This document shows, in pieces, positions 25,050 to 33,282 of a stretch of DNA of 40,950 nucleotides. The first letter of the stretch is position 1. Each line of letters starts with the position of its first letter. The notes beneath the pieces were generated by a model. It was not told the origin of the DNA. It did no database searches and saw nothing but the letters and a program-made list of their open reading frames with translations. Origin of the DNA: JANWHZ01 sp035758575 (GTDB lineage Bacteria; Patescibacteriota; Saccharimonadia; Saccharimonadales; UBA4665); assembly GCA_035758575.1 (NCBI GenBank), contig DASTXH010000003.1, positions 1-40,950 on the forward strand, written 5' to 3'. Made by a program: the position numbers and the translations under genes.

Positions 25050-26792
25050 ATGAAACGCTTCGCTGCCATTACTGCAATCCTCATGATTGTGGCAGGCGTA
25101 GCGTTGCCCGGGGCAGCAAGCGCCGACGTAAATGATTTTGTGGTCACAAATTTTACGGCCGATTACTATCTGACGCGCGCGGATGCCCAGGGCCAAATGC
25201 GCATAGTGGAACAGATTGCTGTTGATTTCCACGATTACAACCACGGCATCCTGCGTGCCATACCTACTTCGTACAGGGGCCATTCGCTTCATCTTAAGCT
25301 CGATAAAGTCAGTTCTACCAGCGGCGCGCCGGCGCAGTACTCTACAAGTGGCTCAAACGGCAATCTGGTACTCAAGATAGGCGACCCTAACCGCACAGTA
25401 ACCGGCAACCAGGAATACACCATCGACTACACCGTAGACAACGTAATCACGTTTTATGGTGATCACGACGAACTGTATTGGGATATCAACGGCGATCAGT
25501 GGAGTCAGCCGTTCACTGCCGTGCAGGCCACCGTTCATTTGCCATCAGGCCTACAGCTTAGTGGCCAACGGCCGGTTTGTTACGCAGGCGGCTATGGCTC
25601 TACATCGCAGCGGTGCTCCATAAGCGCAACTATTCCCGGCGTCACTTCTGCTCAGGCATCCAACTTGGGCATTGGTGAAACGCTTACCGTGGTGCTGGGC
25701 TTCCAAAAAGGCTATTTCAAGCCGATGGGTTTTGCAGACTACGTGCGCGATTATTGGGTGCAGGCGGCCGAGCTGCTGGTTCCTATAGTTGTACTTGGCG
25801 GTGCTGGGTTTATCTGGTGGTTCAAGCGGGGCCGTGATGCGAAAGGCAGGGGCGTGATCATTCCCGAATACGATGCTCCAGACAATATGTCACCTTTGGA
25901 AGTTGACGGCATCATGCGCTTTACGGTGCAGACCAAGGCGCTGACCGCCGTAATCATTAGCCTGGCAATCCGCAAGTACATCCGTATCATCGAGCAAGAC
26001 AACAAGAAAGTGCTTAGCCTGAAAAAGAAAACGTACAGTCTGCAACTACTTAAAAAAGACTGGACACAGCTATCGGGTTGGGAACAAGAGATCATGTTTG
26101 CTTTGTTTAACAGGGTCGAAGAAGGCAGCAAAGTGGACCTGGCGGCGCTCGCCACCAAGTTGTCTAGTACTGCTAACAATGTAAAGAAGTCCGTGATGGC
26201 TGGGCTTACTTCACGAGGCTACTTCGTATCGAACCCTACAAAATATGCCAGCCTTGGCTTGCTGCCGGCAGTAGCGCTAGTTTGGATATTCGTGCCCGGC
26301 GCTTTGTGGCTGCGTATCGGCTGTATCGCAGGTGCCGTTATCGCAGCGGCGTTCTATCATATGTCATCGGCCCGTACGGTGCTGGGAGTCCAGGCGAAGG
26401 AACATATATTGGGGCTAAAGCTTTACCTGGAAGTCGCCGAAAAAGAGCGCATCAAGAAATTACAAAGCCCTGATGCGCCGTACATGCAGTCGCAGCCTGC
26501 GCCTGCCAAGACCGTAGAGCTTTTTGAAAAACTACTACCGTATGCCATGGTGCTGGGCGTAGAGGAAGCTTGGGCGAAGCAGTTCGCAAGTATTTATACC
26601 ACGCCGCCCGATTGGTACGCCGGGCATTACCAGGCATTCACCGTAGGATATCTGATGGGGTCGCTAAACACCGGCTTTGCGCAATCGGTACAGACGAGTT
26701 TCGCCAGCCCCAGCAGCAGTAGCGGCAGCGGCTTTGGCGGTGGCGGCTTCGCCGGAGGTGGTGGCGGAGGTGGCGGAGGCGGCGGCTGGTAG
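25050..26792 (+). CDS. DUF2207 membrane protein with Gly-rich tail
   Basis: The 580-residue protein begins with a signal peptide ending near ASA-DVN (residue 26), then an extracellular DUF2207 domain (about 30-225, with NHGILRAIPTSYRG), a helix (about 237-255), a cytoplasmic region, two further helices (about 398-430) and a cytoplasmic end. The C terminus closes with a Ser/Gly tract and eleven consecutive glycines before a final Trp. Function of DUF2207 is unknown. It starts 3 nt after pheT, which is probably only read-through co-transcription. The Gly tail is common in this family and may help anchor or assemble it. Confidence 0.9.
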   Translation: MKRFAAITAILMIVAGVALPGAASADVNDFVVTNFTADYYLTRADAQGQMRIVEQIAVDFHDYNHGILRAIPTSYRGHSLHLKLDKVSSTSGAPAQYSTSGSNGNLVLKIGDPNRTVTGNQEYTIDYTVDNVITFYGDHDELYWDINGDQWSQPFTAVQATVHLPSGLQLSGQRPVCYAGGYGSTSQRCSISATIPGVTSAQASNLGIGETLTVVLGFQKGYFKPMGFADYVRDYWVQAAELLVPIVVLGGAGFIWWFKRGRDAKGRGVIIPEYDAPDNMSPLEVDGIMRFTVQTKALTAVIISLAIRKYIRIIEQDNKKVLSLKKKTYSLQLLKKDWTQLSGWEQEIMFALFNRVEEGSKVDLAALATKLSSTANNVKKSVMAGLTSRGYFVSNPTKYASLGLLPAVALVWIFVPGALWLRIGCIAGAVIAAAFYHMSSARTVLGVQAKEHILGLKLYLEVAEKERIKKLQSPDAPYMQSQPAPAKTVELFEKLLPYAMVLGVEEAWAKQFASIYTTPPDWYAGHYQAFTVGYLMGSLNTGFAQSVQTSFASPSSSSGSGFGGGGFAGGGGGGGGGGGW

Positions 26793-26819
26793 GACCGCGC
26801 GCCCGATACGGTTTTTTTC
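26793..26819 (+). terminator. Weak terminator-like site after the DUF2207 gene
   Basis: A short stem pairs ACCG (26794-26797) with CGGT (26809-26812) and is followed by seven T. The stem is short for a Rho-independent site, but the T tract and position after the operon support termination here. Confidence 0.4.
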
Positions 26820-26859
26820 TAGAGCCGCCCGCGCATTGCTGTTATAGTAATAAGTCGAT

Positions 26860-28641
26860 ATGCGTGGGATGCTGAGGATTTTTAAGTTCACCCGGGAGCT
26901 ATGGCCGTACTATGCGGCTATTTCGGCGTTCACTATTTTGCTGTCGGTCATGACGCAGCTGCAGCCGCTATTCACCAAAGCGGCAGTAGACCAGATCACC
27001 AAAATTATCGGCGGCGGACACGCCAACGTGAAGCTGGTAGCACTGTTTGCAGTGCTGATCTTTCTGACCGATGTCGGCCAGACGCTGCTTAGCAATATTG
27101 GTGGCTATATTGGAGATATGATGTCGGCACGGTTGCAGAAAGTGATGAGTGAGCGCTACTACGAGCATATCTTGAGCCTGTCGCAGCACTATTTTGACAC
27201 TGAACTAAGCGGTAAGATCATCAACCGTATGAACCGCGGCATCTCGCAGATCAGCACCTTCATGCAAATGCTCAGCAATAACTTTCTGCAATTTGTTTTT
27301 AGTACCATATTTTCGCTGATTATCGTGGCATATTACAGCTGGCAGGTAGGCGTGATGCTGCTTCTGCTGTACCCGGTGTTTATCTTCCTTACTACGCGCA
27401 CCAGCGGCAAATGGCAGAAATGGCAGCAGGAAATAAATACCGAGCAAGACATTGCCAGCGGCCGCTTCGCTGAGGCTGTAGGGCAGGTGCGCGTAGTGCG
27501 CAGCTTTCTGCAGGAACAACGCGAGCTATCTTTCTGGCGTACGGCTTACGAAAGGGTAGTAAATATTACCCGGCCACAAAGCAAGTATTGGCACCGGCAA
27601 GACGTGGTGCGCCGCTTGGTGCTGAATCTCATATTTCTGGCGGTCATGGTATATATATTCGTGGAGACGGCAAGGGGCGTGTACTCGCTGGGCACGATGG
27701 TGCTACTCATCCAGTATGCCGCACTTATCCGTATCCCGATCTTCAGCATCAGCTTCCTTGTAGATAATACGCAGCGTGCGATAGCTAACACGAAAGACTA
27801 TTTTGAAGTGATGGACACAAAGCCGGAAATTGCTGATGATCCTTCAGCAAAACGGCTTAAAGTGACCAAGGGTGAAATCACGTTTGATGACGTAACCTTC
27901 GGCTACGACCATGACAGCACGGTCCTGCATGGTGTGAGTTTCAAAATCGCGCCTGACACCAAAGCAGCCCTGGTGGGCGAGAGCGGCGAAGGCAAGACTA
28001 CGCTTACCAACTTGCTGCTTCGGCTGTACGATGTCCGCAGCGGGCAGATTGTATTAGACGGCCAGGATGTGCGCCATGTATCGCAGGCGTCGCTGCGTGC
28101 AAATATCGGCGTGGTATTCCAGGACCCCGCATTGTTTAGCGGCACTATCAGAGAAAACATCTCGTATGCCAACCCCAAGGCAGGCATTGAAGCCGTCATG
28201 GCGGCAGCGAAAGCGGCAAATGCTCACGAATTCATTGAAAAATTTGAAAAAGGCTACGACACCGAAATCGGCGAACGTGGGCTGAAGCTGTCGGGCGGGC
28301 AAAAGCAGCGTATTGCTATTGCCCGCGCACTACTAAAAGACGCGCCGATACTTATCTTGGACGAAGCAACCTCCAGTCTGGATAGCAAGAGTGAGCATAT
28401 GGTGCAAGAGGCGCTGGAGCGCCTGATGAAAGGCCGTACCACGCTGATTATCGCGCACCGCCTTAGCACTATCCAAAGCGTGGACCAAATCATTACGCTG
28501 AGGAACGGCCGTGTCGACGAGACCGGCACGCCGCACGAGTTGGCGCGTTCCGGCGGCATTTATGCGCAGCTCCTGAAGTTGCAGCAGGGCGGCACAGAAG
28601 CCAGCAAGAAGAAGTTGAAGGAGTACGAGATAGCTGGCTAG
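26860..28641 (+). CDS. ABC exporter, fused membrane and ATPase domains
   Basis: The 593-residue half-transporter has a six-helix ABC membrane domain (about 15-315) and an ATPase domain (about 345-580). Walker A is GESGEGKTTL, the signature LSGGQKQRIAIARALL, Walker B ILILDEATSSLDS and the switch histidine is in IIAHRLSTI. This is the MsbA/MdlB-like layout for lipid, peptide or drug export as a homodimer or with a partner not found here. The start ATG at 26860 is 11 nt after TATAGT, so it has its own promoter after the terminator-like site. Substrate unknown. Confidence 0.94.
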   Translation: MRGMLRIFKFTRELWPYYAAISAFTILLSVMTQLQPLFTKAAVDQITKIIGGGHANVKLVALFAVLIFLTDVGQTLLSNIGGYIGDMMSARLQKVMSERYYEHILSLSQHYFDTELSGKIINRMNRGISQISTFMQMLSNNFLQFVFSTIFSLIIVAYYSWQVGVMLLLLYPVFIFLTTRTSGKWQKWQQEINTEQDIASGRFAEAVGQVRVVRSFLQEQRELSFWRTAYERVVNITRPQSKYWHRQDVVRRLVLNLIFLAVMVYIFVETARGVYSLGTMVLLIQYAALIRIPIFSISFLVDNTQRAIANTKDYFEVMDTKPEIADDPSAKRLKVTKGEITFDDVTFGYDHDSTVLHGVSFKIAPDTKAALVGESGEGKTTLTNLLLRLYDVRSGQIVLDGQDVRHVSQASLRANIGVVFQDPALFSGTIRENISYANPKAGIEAVMAAAKAANAHEFIEKFEKGYDTEIGERGLKLSGGQKQRIAIARALLKDAPILILDEATSSLDSKSEHMVQEALERLMKGRTTLIIAHRLSTIQSVDQIITLRNGRVDETGTPHELARSGGIYAQLLKLQQGGTEASKKKLKEYEIAG

Positions 28642-28657
28642 ATGGCCCGCAACCTCG

Positions 28658-28669
28658 TATACTAGAAAC
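28658..28669 (+). promoter_or_regulatory. Leaderless -10 box of Nudix gene
   Basis: TATACT (28658-28663) is followed by six bases and then the ATG at 28670. Confidence 0.55.
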
Positions 28670-29110
28670 ATGAAAAAAGCTGTCCGTGCCATCATCTTCA
28701 AAGACAATAATCTGCTTGTTATCAAGCGCAACAAGTTTGGCAAAGAGTATTACACGCTGCCCGGCGGCGGTGTAGACCTGGGCGAAACAACCGACCAGGC
28801 GCTGGCGCGCGAGATGCACGAGGAGACGGGCCTGGCATTGGGCATGGCGCGCCCGGTGTTTATAGAACAGGCCCGCGAACCGTACGGCGTGCAGTATATC
28901 TATCTTGTAGATTATGTAAGCGGCGAGCCAAAGCTTGACCCGTCGTCCGACGAGGCTGTCATCGGCGCTGCCGGTAAAAATACTTATGAGCCGATGTGGT
29001 TGCCTACGGCCAAGCTGGCAGAGGTGCCGTTTGTGTCCGCGCGGCTGCAAAAGACGCTGCTGCACTGTATAGTGCATGGCTTTCCTACGGCAATAACAGA
29101 GGTGGTATAA
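28670..29110 (+). CDS. Nudix hydrolase
   Basis: The 146-residue protein has the full Nudix box GGGVDLGETTDQALAREMHEE-TGL near residues 28-51, with the REMHEE metal ligands intact, so it should cleave a nucleoside diphosphate linked to some moiety X. The N terminus (KKAVRAIIFKDNNLLVIKRNKFGKEYYTLPGG) resembles MutT/ADP-ribose-type members but the substrate cannot be told. It is expressed from its own leaderless box and is 8 nt before an FKBP gene, so both likely share a transcript. Confidence 0.93.
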   Translation: MKKAVRAIIFKDNNLLVIKRNKFGKEYYTLPGGGVDLGETTDQALAREMHEETGLALGMARPVFIEQAREPYGVQYIYLVDYVSGEPKLDPSSDEAVIGAAGKNTYEPMWLPTAKLAEVPFVSARLQKTLLHCIVHGFPTAITEVV

Positions 29111-29118
29111 GGAGCGAT

Positions 29119-29679
29119 ATGACCGCAACACGAGAACGAGTATTTGCTTGGGTAGGCGTAATTGTAGCGGCGGTTTCGGCTGTGGCGCTTAGCGGTGCCG
29201 TGATTATCCAACAGGTTATTGATAATAAAAACGCCTCCCAGCAGGCAGCTGCAAATGCGGCGGCCACCGCAGCCCAGGCGGCCTGCACCGATAAACAAAC
29301 CGAGCAGACCATTCCGGCGCCCACGCCGTATATCCCAACCGGCACCGTATCTGGCTTGCAGACAACTGACCTCACGCCCGGCACCGGTGCTGCGGCCAAG
29401 GCGGGTGATTGCTTGGTGGTGAAATATTATGGCACACTGGCGGCAAACGGCCAGCGGTTCGACGACAACTTCAGTAATACCAGCGGTCTCGCGTTTTTGG
29501 TCGGCCAGGGTCAGGTGATCCAGGGATGGGACCAAGGGCTTATCGGCACCAAAGTTGGCGGTACACGCCGTCTGGTCATTCCTGCGGCGCTCGCCTACGG
29601 TAGTCAATCGCCAAGCCCCTCAATTCCTGCAAATTCCGACCTCGTGTTCGTGGTGAAGCTCCTTCGTATCCAGAAGTAA
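29119..29679 (+). CDS. Membrane-anchored FKBP-type prolyl isomerase
   Basis: The 186-residue protein has a single N-terminal membrane helix (about 9-31), a linker rich in Ala/Gln, and an FKBP domain (about 85-186). Family residues are visible in VVKYYGTLAANGQRFDDNF, VIQGWDQGLIGTKVGGTRRLVIP and AYGSQ. It probably assists folding of exported proteins outside the membrane. The start is ATG 29119, 8 nt after a GGAG and 8 nt past the Nudix stop; an in-frame extension to 28996 lies in the Nudix gene. Confidence 0.93.
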   Translation: MTATRERVFAWVGVIVAAVSAVALSGAVIIQQVIDNKNASQQAAANAAATAAQAACTDKQTEQTIPAPTPYIPTGTVSGLQTTDLTPGTGAAAKAGDCLVVKYYGTLAANGQRFDDNFSNTSGLAFLVGQGQVIQGWDQGLIGTKVGGTRRLVIPAALAYGSQSPSPSIPANSDLVFVVKLLRIQK

Positions 29680-29810
29680 CAGATCTGGTTATTTGCGGTA
29701 AAAAGCACAATATGTAGCGTGCTTGATTATTCCGCTTACGCTATCTATACTAAATATACAAACGTGCGAGGGTAAACAAACACGGTACAAAACCGCTGGA
29801 GGAGGGGTTT

Positions 29811-30059
29811 ATGGTCAAAAATATTACCATTTTTACGCGCAATACCTGTGCCTATTGTGGTATGGTCAAGAAATACCTGGGCGTCAAAGGCCATGCCTAC
29901 GAAGAAGTGAATATCGACCAGCACCCCGAGCGCCAGGCTGAGGCGTTCAAGCTTTCGGGTGCCATGACGGTGCCTGTTACCGTAATTACCAAGCATGACG
30001 ACAGCATGGAAGTGGTCATCGGCTATAACCTGGCGAAGCTCGCTCCGGCCGTAGCGTAA
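29811..30059 (+). CDS. Glutaredoxin-like protein
   Basis: This 82-residue thioredoxin-fold protein has the active site C13-A-Y-C16 (NTCAYCGMVKKYLG) and the conserved cis-proline segment TVPVTVI. It is typical of the NrdH/GrxC-size class and reduces disulfides, perhaps of ribonucleotide reductase. A very strong GGAGGAGGGG precedes the ATG. It is 17 nt from the start of the reductase fusion, so electrons can plausibly flow from the reductase to this protein. Confidence 0.92.
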   Translation: MVKNITIFTRNTCAYCGMVKKYLGVKGHAYEEVNIDQHPERQAEAFKLSGAMTVPVTVITKHDDSMEVVIGYNLAKLAPAVA

Positions 30060-30063
30060 CTGG

Positions 30064-30076
30064 TACAATGCCTATT
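30064..30076 (+). promoter_or_regulatory. Leaderless -10 box of reductase fusion
   Basis: TACAAT (30064-30069) ends seven bases before the ATG at 30077. The earlier in-frame ATG at 30068 overlaps this box, so the shorter start is preferred. Transcription from here would be separate from the upstream glutaredoxin. Confidence 0.55.
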
Positions 30077-31300
30077 ATGGACACACAAGAATCTATTACG
30101 CTGTATGGTGCCGATTGGTGCGCCGACTGCCATCGCGCGCGCGATATCCTGGACGCTCACAAGATAGCCTATACCTACGAAGATACCGATAACCCCGATG
30201 TACATCAGCGCATGATGGCGGCCAGCGGCGGCAAGGACGAGATACCCGTACTGGTACGCGGCAGCGAGATGATTCAGAATCCATCCAGCGTAGCGCTGAT
30301 GGAGTGGCTGGGCGTGCAACATGCAGCCGAGAAGGCAAGGCATGACGTTGTTGTGGTGGGCGGCGGCCCCGCCGGGCTCACTGCAGCCATGTATATGACC
30401 CGCGAAGACATCGATACTCTGATTTTTGAGCGGGGCGTGGTAGGTGGCCTGATAGCCACCACCGACATGGTAGACAACTATCCCGGTTTTCCTGACGGCA
30501 TCCCCGGCCTCACCCTTGCAGAGAACATGCGTAAGCAGGCTGAACGTTTCGGTGCACAGATAGAGCTGGGCGAGGTAATGAAAATTACGGACGAAGGTGA
30601 ATACCGCCGGCTCGAAACCACCAGCGGCGACATCCTGGCGCGTGCCGTATTGGTAGCCACTGGGAGCGGCTATAAGAAAATCGGTGCGCCGGGCGAAGAA
30701 GAGTATTACGCCCGCGGCGTGCACTATTGCGCTACCTGCGACGGTGCTTTTTACAAGGGCAAGCGCTTGGTAGTGGTGGGTGGTGGTAACTCCGGTGTGC
30801 AGGAAGCACTGTTCCTGACCCGTTTTGCATCCCATATAGACTTGCTTGTCCGCAGTGACCTCAAGGCGTCAGAAGTATTACAGCACAAACTGGATCAGGC
30901 CGTGCAGGCCGGTAAGATTACCGTGCACCTGCATACCACTACCGACGAGATTGTGGGTGAGAACAACGCCGTGGTGAAGGTTGTCGGTACTGACAAAACG
31001 GCCAACAAGAAAGTAGAATTCCCGACAGATGGCGTATTTGTGTTTGTGGGGTTGCAACCTAATAATGATTTTCTGAAGGCTTCAAATATCTCACTCGACA
31101 CCGTAGGCTTCGTCACTACAGACGACCATCTCCAGACTTCTATGAAGGGTGTATTTGCAGCCGGCGATATCCGCTCCGGCGCAACCATGCAGGTGGCTAC
31201 GGCCACCGGCGAAGGCGCTACGGCGGCGCTGACCATCCGCGAGTTCCTGGAGGGCAAGTTGGAGTCGGCCAACGACATCCACGCCCCAAAGCAAAGTTAG
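30077..31300 (+). CDS. Glutaredoxin-thioredoxin reductase fusion
   Basis: The N-terminal domain (about 1-80) is a glutaredoxin with C15-A-D-C18 (GADWCADCHRARD) and EIPVLV cis-proline region. It is fused to a full thioredoxin reductase (about 88-407): FAD motif GGGPAGL (95-101), redox CATCD (Cys218 and Cys221), NADPH motif GGGNSGVQEA and C-terminal FAGDIRSGATMQVATATGEG. This allows direct transfer from NADPH via FAD and the CATC pair to the attached glutaredoxin, then to the separate glutaredoxin next door. Start ATG 30077 is preferred for the leaderless box. Fusions of thioredoxin-fold domains with this reductase are known in other lineages, usually at the other end. Confidence 0.93.
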   Translation: MDTQESITLYGADWCADCHRARDILDAHKIAYTYEDTDNPDVHQRMMAASGGKDEIPVLVRGSEMIQNPSSVALMEWLGVQHAAEKARHDVVVVGGGPAGLTAAMYMTREDIDTLIFERGVVGGLIATTDMVDNYPGFPDGIPGLTLAENMRKQAERFGAQIELGEVMKITDEGEYRRLETTSGDILARAVLVATGSGYKKIGAPGEEEYYARGVHYCATCDGAFYKGKRLVVVGGGNSGVQEALFLTRFASHIDLLVRSDLKASEVLQHKLDQAVQAGKITVHLHTTTDEIVGENNAVVKVVGTDKTANKKVEFPTDGVFVFVGLQPNNDFLKASNISLDTVGFVTTDDHLQTSMKGVFAAGDIRSGATMQVATATGEGATAALTIREFLEGKLESANDIHAPKQS

Positions 31301-31320
31301 GCTTTTCACGATTTTTCACG

Positions 31321-31353
31321 AAAGAAAAGAGCGGTCACTCCGCTCTTTTCTTA
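31321..31353. terminator. Bidirectional terminator between converging genes
   Basis: AAGAAAAGAGCGG pairs with CCGCTCTTTTCTT around a TCACT loop. T-rich arms on both strands allow termination for the reductase gene on the plus strand and the ferredoxin reductase-like gene on the minus strand. Confidence 0.85.
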
Positions 31354-32058
31354 TATGGTCGTATAGCCAGGGAAGAAATCGGTAACTAGCCGGCGTTTGG
31401 GTATACCGGCTACATGCAACCCGTGTGCCAGCGCCTCGATCATTGGCTCAGGACCCGATACGTATATCAGGCTCTCGCTGGAGGGTTCGGTAAGACCTAG
31501 AATTATCTCTGGTGTAATCCGTCCACGTTCGCCGCCCCATGCGTCTGACGGGTTTTCGACGATGATGGTAGCATGTACGTCGGCTGCTTCGAATGCCTCT
31601 TGGAAGATAATGTCTTCTTCGCTGTGCACGCTGTACAGGAATTGAATATTGCGCTGTTCATGCATTTCGGCAAGGTGCAAGAACATGCTATGGAATGGCG
31701 TCAGCCCAATACCGCCAGCCACAAAGATAAGCGGCGTGGAAGTATCCTTTGGCAATACAAAATCGCCCATCGGCTCGCTGATGGCCAGTTCGGCGCCGGG
31801 CTTCAGGCCGAATAGCGCTTTTTTGAATGAGCTGCTACGGTCGTCACCAGCGTAGCGGGTCGTGATACTTACGAGTTCATGCCCTGCTGCCGAGCTGAGC
31901 GTAAACCACCGTTTTTCGCCCCGGTCATCGGGGTTTTCGTGCTTCAGTGTGATTTCGACGAACTGCCCAGCAGTGTACCGCAGCGATTTCTCCGGCCGAA
32001 ACCAGAAGGTAGCAGTGGTGGGCGACTCTTGGTGTATGCGATCGAGTATAGCTTGCAT
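31351..32058 (-). CDS. Ferredoxin reductase-like flavoprotein
   Basis: The 235-residue protein has the two-domain FNR fold. The FAD-binding motif is RWFTLSS (about residues 50-56), the NAD(P)-binding motif VAGGIGLTPFHSM (about 110-122), and the end has YVSGPEPMIEALAHGL. No extra iron-sulfur domain is present, so it should move electrons between NAD(P)H and an unknown acceptor such as a ferredoxin or membrane partner. TACAAT on the minus strand is 9 nt before the ATG, giving a very short leader. It ends at the shared terminator and is transcribed alone. Confidence 0.9.
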   Translation of the reverse strand: MQAILDRIHQESPTTATFWFRPEKSLRYTAGQFVEITLKHENPDDRGEKRWFTLSSAAGHELVSITTRYAGDDRSSSFKKALFGLKPGAELAISEPMGDFVLPKDTSTPLIFVAGGIGLTPFHSMFLHLAEMHEQRNIQFLYSVHSEEDIIFQEAFEAADVHATIIVENPSDAWGGERGRITPEIILGLTEPSSESLIYVSGPEPMIEALAHGLHVAGIPKRRLVTDFFPGYTTI

Positions 32059-32147
32059 AATGAACTTATTGTAGCAGCGTAGAAAGTTAGTTCGCTAGTA
32101 AGAATCTACTTGGTATTATATTGATACATAAAAGGATGAAATATCAT

Positions 32148-32330
32148 ATGGCATATGAAGGTTGGATCAGTAACTTTCCATCTGAAGAGCTCGACGGGTT
32201 GCCCGAAATGCTCGTGGAAGCGCTAGGCGAAGATGAAATGCAAGGATCACACGCAGCCGAGGACGAAAATCTCAGGCTCGACTATTGCTTACGCAACAAT
32301 CTAGATCCCGATACGGGACAACCCTTATAA
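32148..32330 (+). CDS. Very small acidic protein
   Basis: A 60-residue acidic protein beginning MAYEGWISNFPSEELDGLP and ending DPDTGQPL. Seven or more Glu/Asp per twenty residues and few Lys suggest an adaptor or inhibitor-like peptide, but no family is recognised. I chose ATG 32148, preceded by an AAAGGA (32131-32136) at 11 nt; earlier TTG 32121 would cover that site. It is followed by an AT hairpin (GTGATA/TATCAC, 32337-32353). Confidence 0.55.
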   Translation: MAYEGWISNFPSEELDGLPEMLVEALGEDEMQGSHAAEDENLRLDYCLRNNLDPDTGQPL

Positions 32331-32336
32331 GATGAT

Positions 32337-32353
32337 GTGATATTTTTTATCAC
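32337..32353 (+). other. AT-rich hairpin after the small acidic gene
   Basis: GTGATA (32337-32342) pairs with TATCAC (32348-32353) over a loop of five T. It lies 7 nt after the stop. The stem is too weak to be a strong terminator by itself. Confidence 0.4.
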
Positions 32354-32358
32354 GTTGC

Positions 32359-32388
32359 TTGTCTATCCATACAAAAAGCACTTAAACT
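32359..32388 (+). promoter_or_regulatory. Possible promoter of the 56-residue gene
   Basis: TTGTCT (32359-32364) and TAAACT (32383-32388) are 18 bp apart, a fair sigma-70-like pair. A start near 32395 would give a 65-nt leader carrying a small TAGGGA/TCCCTA hairpin before the strong ribosome site. Confidence 0.4.
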
Positions 32389-32459
32389 AGGGATAGATAG
32401 AGAGCAATTTTGTCCCTATCGTCGGCCGACATGTTTTCGCTTAACAATACGGAGGGCGT

Positions 32460-32630
32460 ATGTCGGAAACCATCAATTTGGCGGGTAGTGATGCAGAATG
32501 GGCCTGGCGCCAAGAGGAGCAAGAGCAGCTAAATCAAACACCGGAAGGACTATATCCTGATGATGGGGGTGTCTATCTGAGCCCTATAGAGGAGCAGAGC
32601 GCAGATGCTGTGGCTAAGCTAAATTCATAA
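32460..32630 (+). CDS. 56-residue acidic microprotein
   Basis: This short gene begins MSETINLAGSDAEWAWRQEE and ends VAKLNS. A strong GGAGGG stands 4 nt from the ATG, and a clean terminator follows the stop by 25 nt, which together give good evidence that it is real. It is acidic (many Glu and Asp, few Lys) and lacks a membrane segment. Together with the 60-residue neighbour it forms a pair of small acidic proteins between two operons. No function can be assigned. Confidence 0.6.
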   Translation: MSETINLAGSDAEWAWRQEEQEQLNQTPEGLYPDDGGVYLSPIEEQSADAVAKLNS

Positions 32631-32655
32631 ATCTACATAGATGCACTTAGTGCTC

Positions 32656-32697
32656 GAGAGTCCGGCAAGGATATAGACTTTGCCGGCTCTTTTTATT
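32656..32697 (+). terminator. Rho-independent terminator
   Basis: GAG-CCGGCAA (32657-32668) pairs with TTGCCGG-CTC (32680-32689) with a small bulge; it is followed by TTTTTATTATT. This ends the transcript of the microprotein gene and separates it from ppa. Confidence 0.85.
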
Positions 32698-32741
32698 ATT
32701 GTGTATACATATAGTTTGCAAAGACAAGGGAGATAATACGT

Positions 32742-33275
32742 ATGGCTGATTTTAATATAGTGCTTGATCCGGGTGATTGGCTGCAGGGTATTGTAAACAC
32801 GGTTGTAGAGATTTCTGAAGGTTCACACCTGAAGATTGAGTGGGACCGTAAGCGCGCGGCTTTTATGATCGACCGCGTAGAGCCAGCAATCTTTGCCAAG
32901 CCATGCAACTACGGCTTTATCCCCCAGACATTGGACGAAGATGGTGACGAGCTGGATACTCTGGTGGTTTGCAACGAGCCAATCCCAACCGGCGTGTGGC
33001 TGAAGGCGCGCATCGTGGGTATCATGAACTTCGAAGACGACGGCGAAATGGATTACAAGATCGTAGTCGTACCTGAAGACGATCGCAATACCGGCGACAG
33101 CATCAAAACACTTGATGACCTGGGCGAACGCTGGAAGCAAAAGGTAGAGTTCCACTTCAACCACTACAAGGACCTCAAGAAGCCGGGCACTACGAAAGTA
33201 TTAGGCTGGGGCGACTCCGAAGAGGCTAAGAAGATCACCGGCGAGTGCATCGAGCGCTTCAAAAAACAGGCCTAA
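32742..33275 (+). CDS. ppa: Inorganic pyrophosphatase, family I
   Basis: Ppa hydrolyses pyrophosphate to phosphate and drives biosynthetic reactions. The 177-residue protein carries IEWDRKRAAFMIDR, YGFIPQTLDEDGDELDTLV with the metal-binding aspartates (DGDELD), and VVVPEDDRN. Length matches family I. GGGAG precedes the ATG. It is followed 7 nt later by a Nudix gene in the same transcript, a natural pairing since Nudix enzymes often release pyrophosphate or phosphate compounds. Confidence 0.96.
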   Translation: MADFNIVLDPGDWLQGIVNTVVEISEGSHLKIEWDRKRAAFMIDRVEPAIFAKPCNYGFIPQTLDEDGDELDTLVVCNEPIPTGVWLKARIVGIMNFEDDGEMDYKIVVVPEDDRNTGDSIKTLDDLGERWKQKVEFHFNHYKDLKKPGTTKVLGWGDSEEAKKITGECIERFKKQA

Positions 33276-33282
33276 GCATCCC

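Noticed and set aside
30068..30076. Earlier ATG for the reductase fusion
   Set aside because: It overlaps the TACAAT box and has no ribosome site; the second ATG sits at the leaderless spacing.
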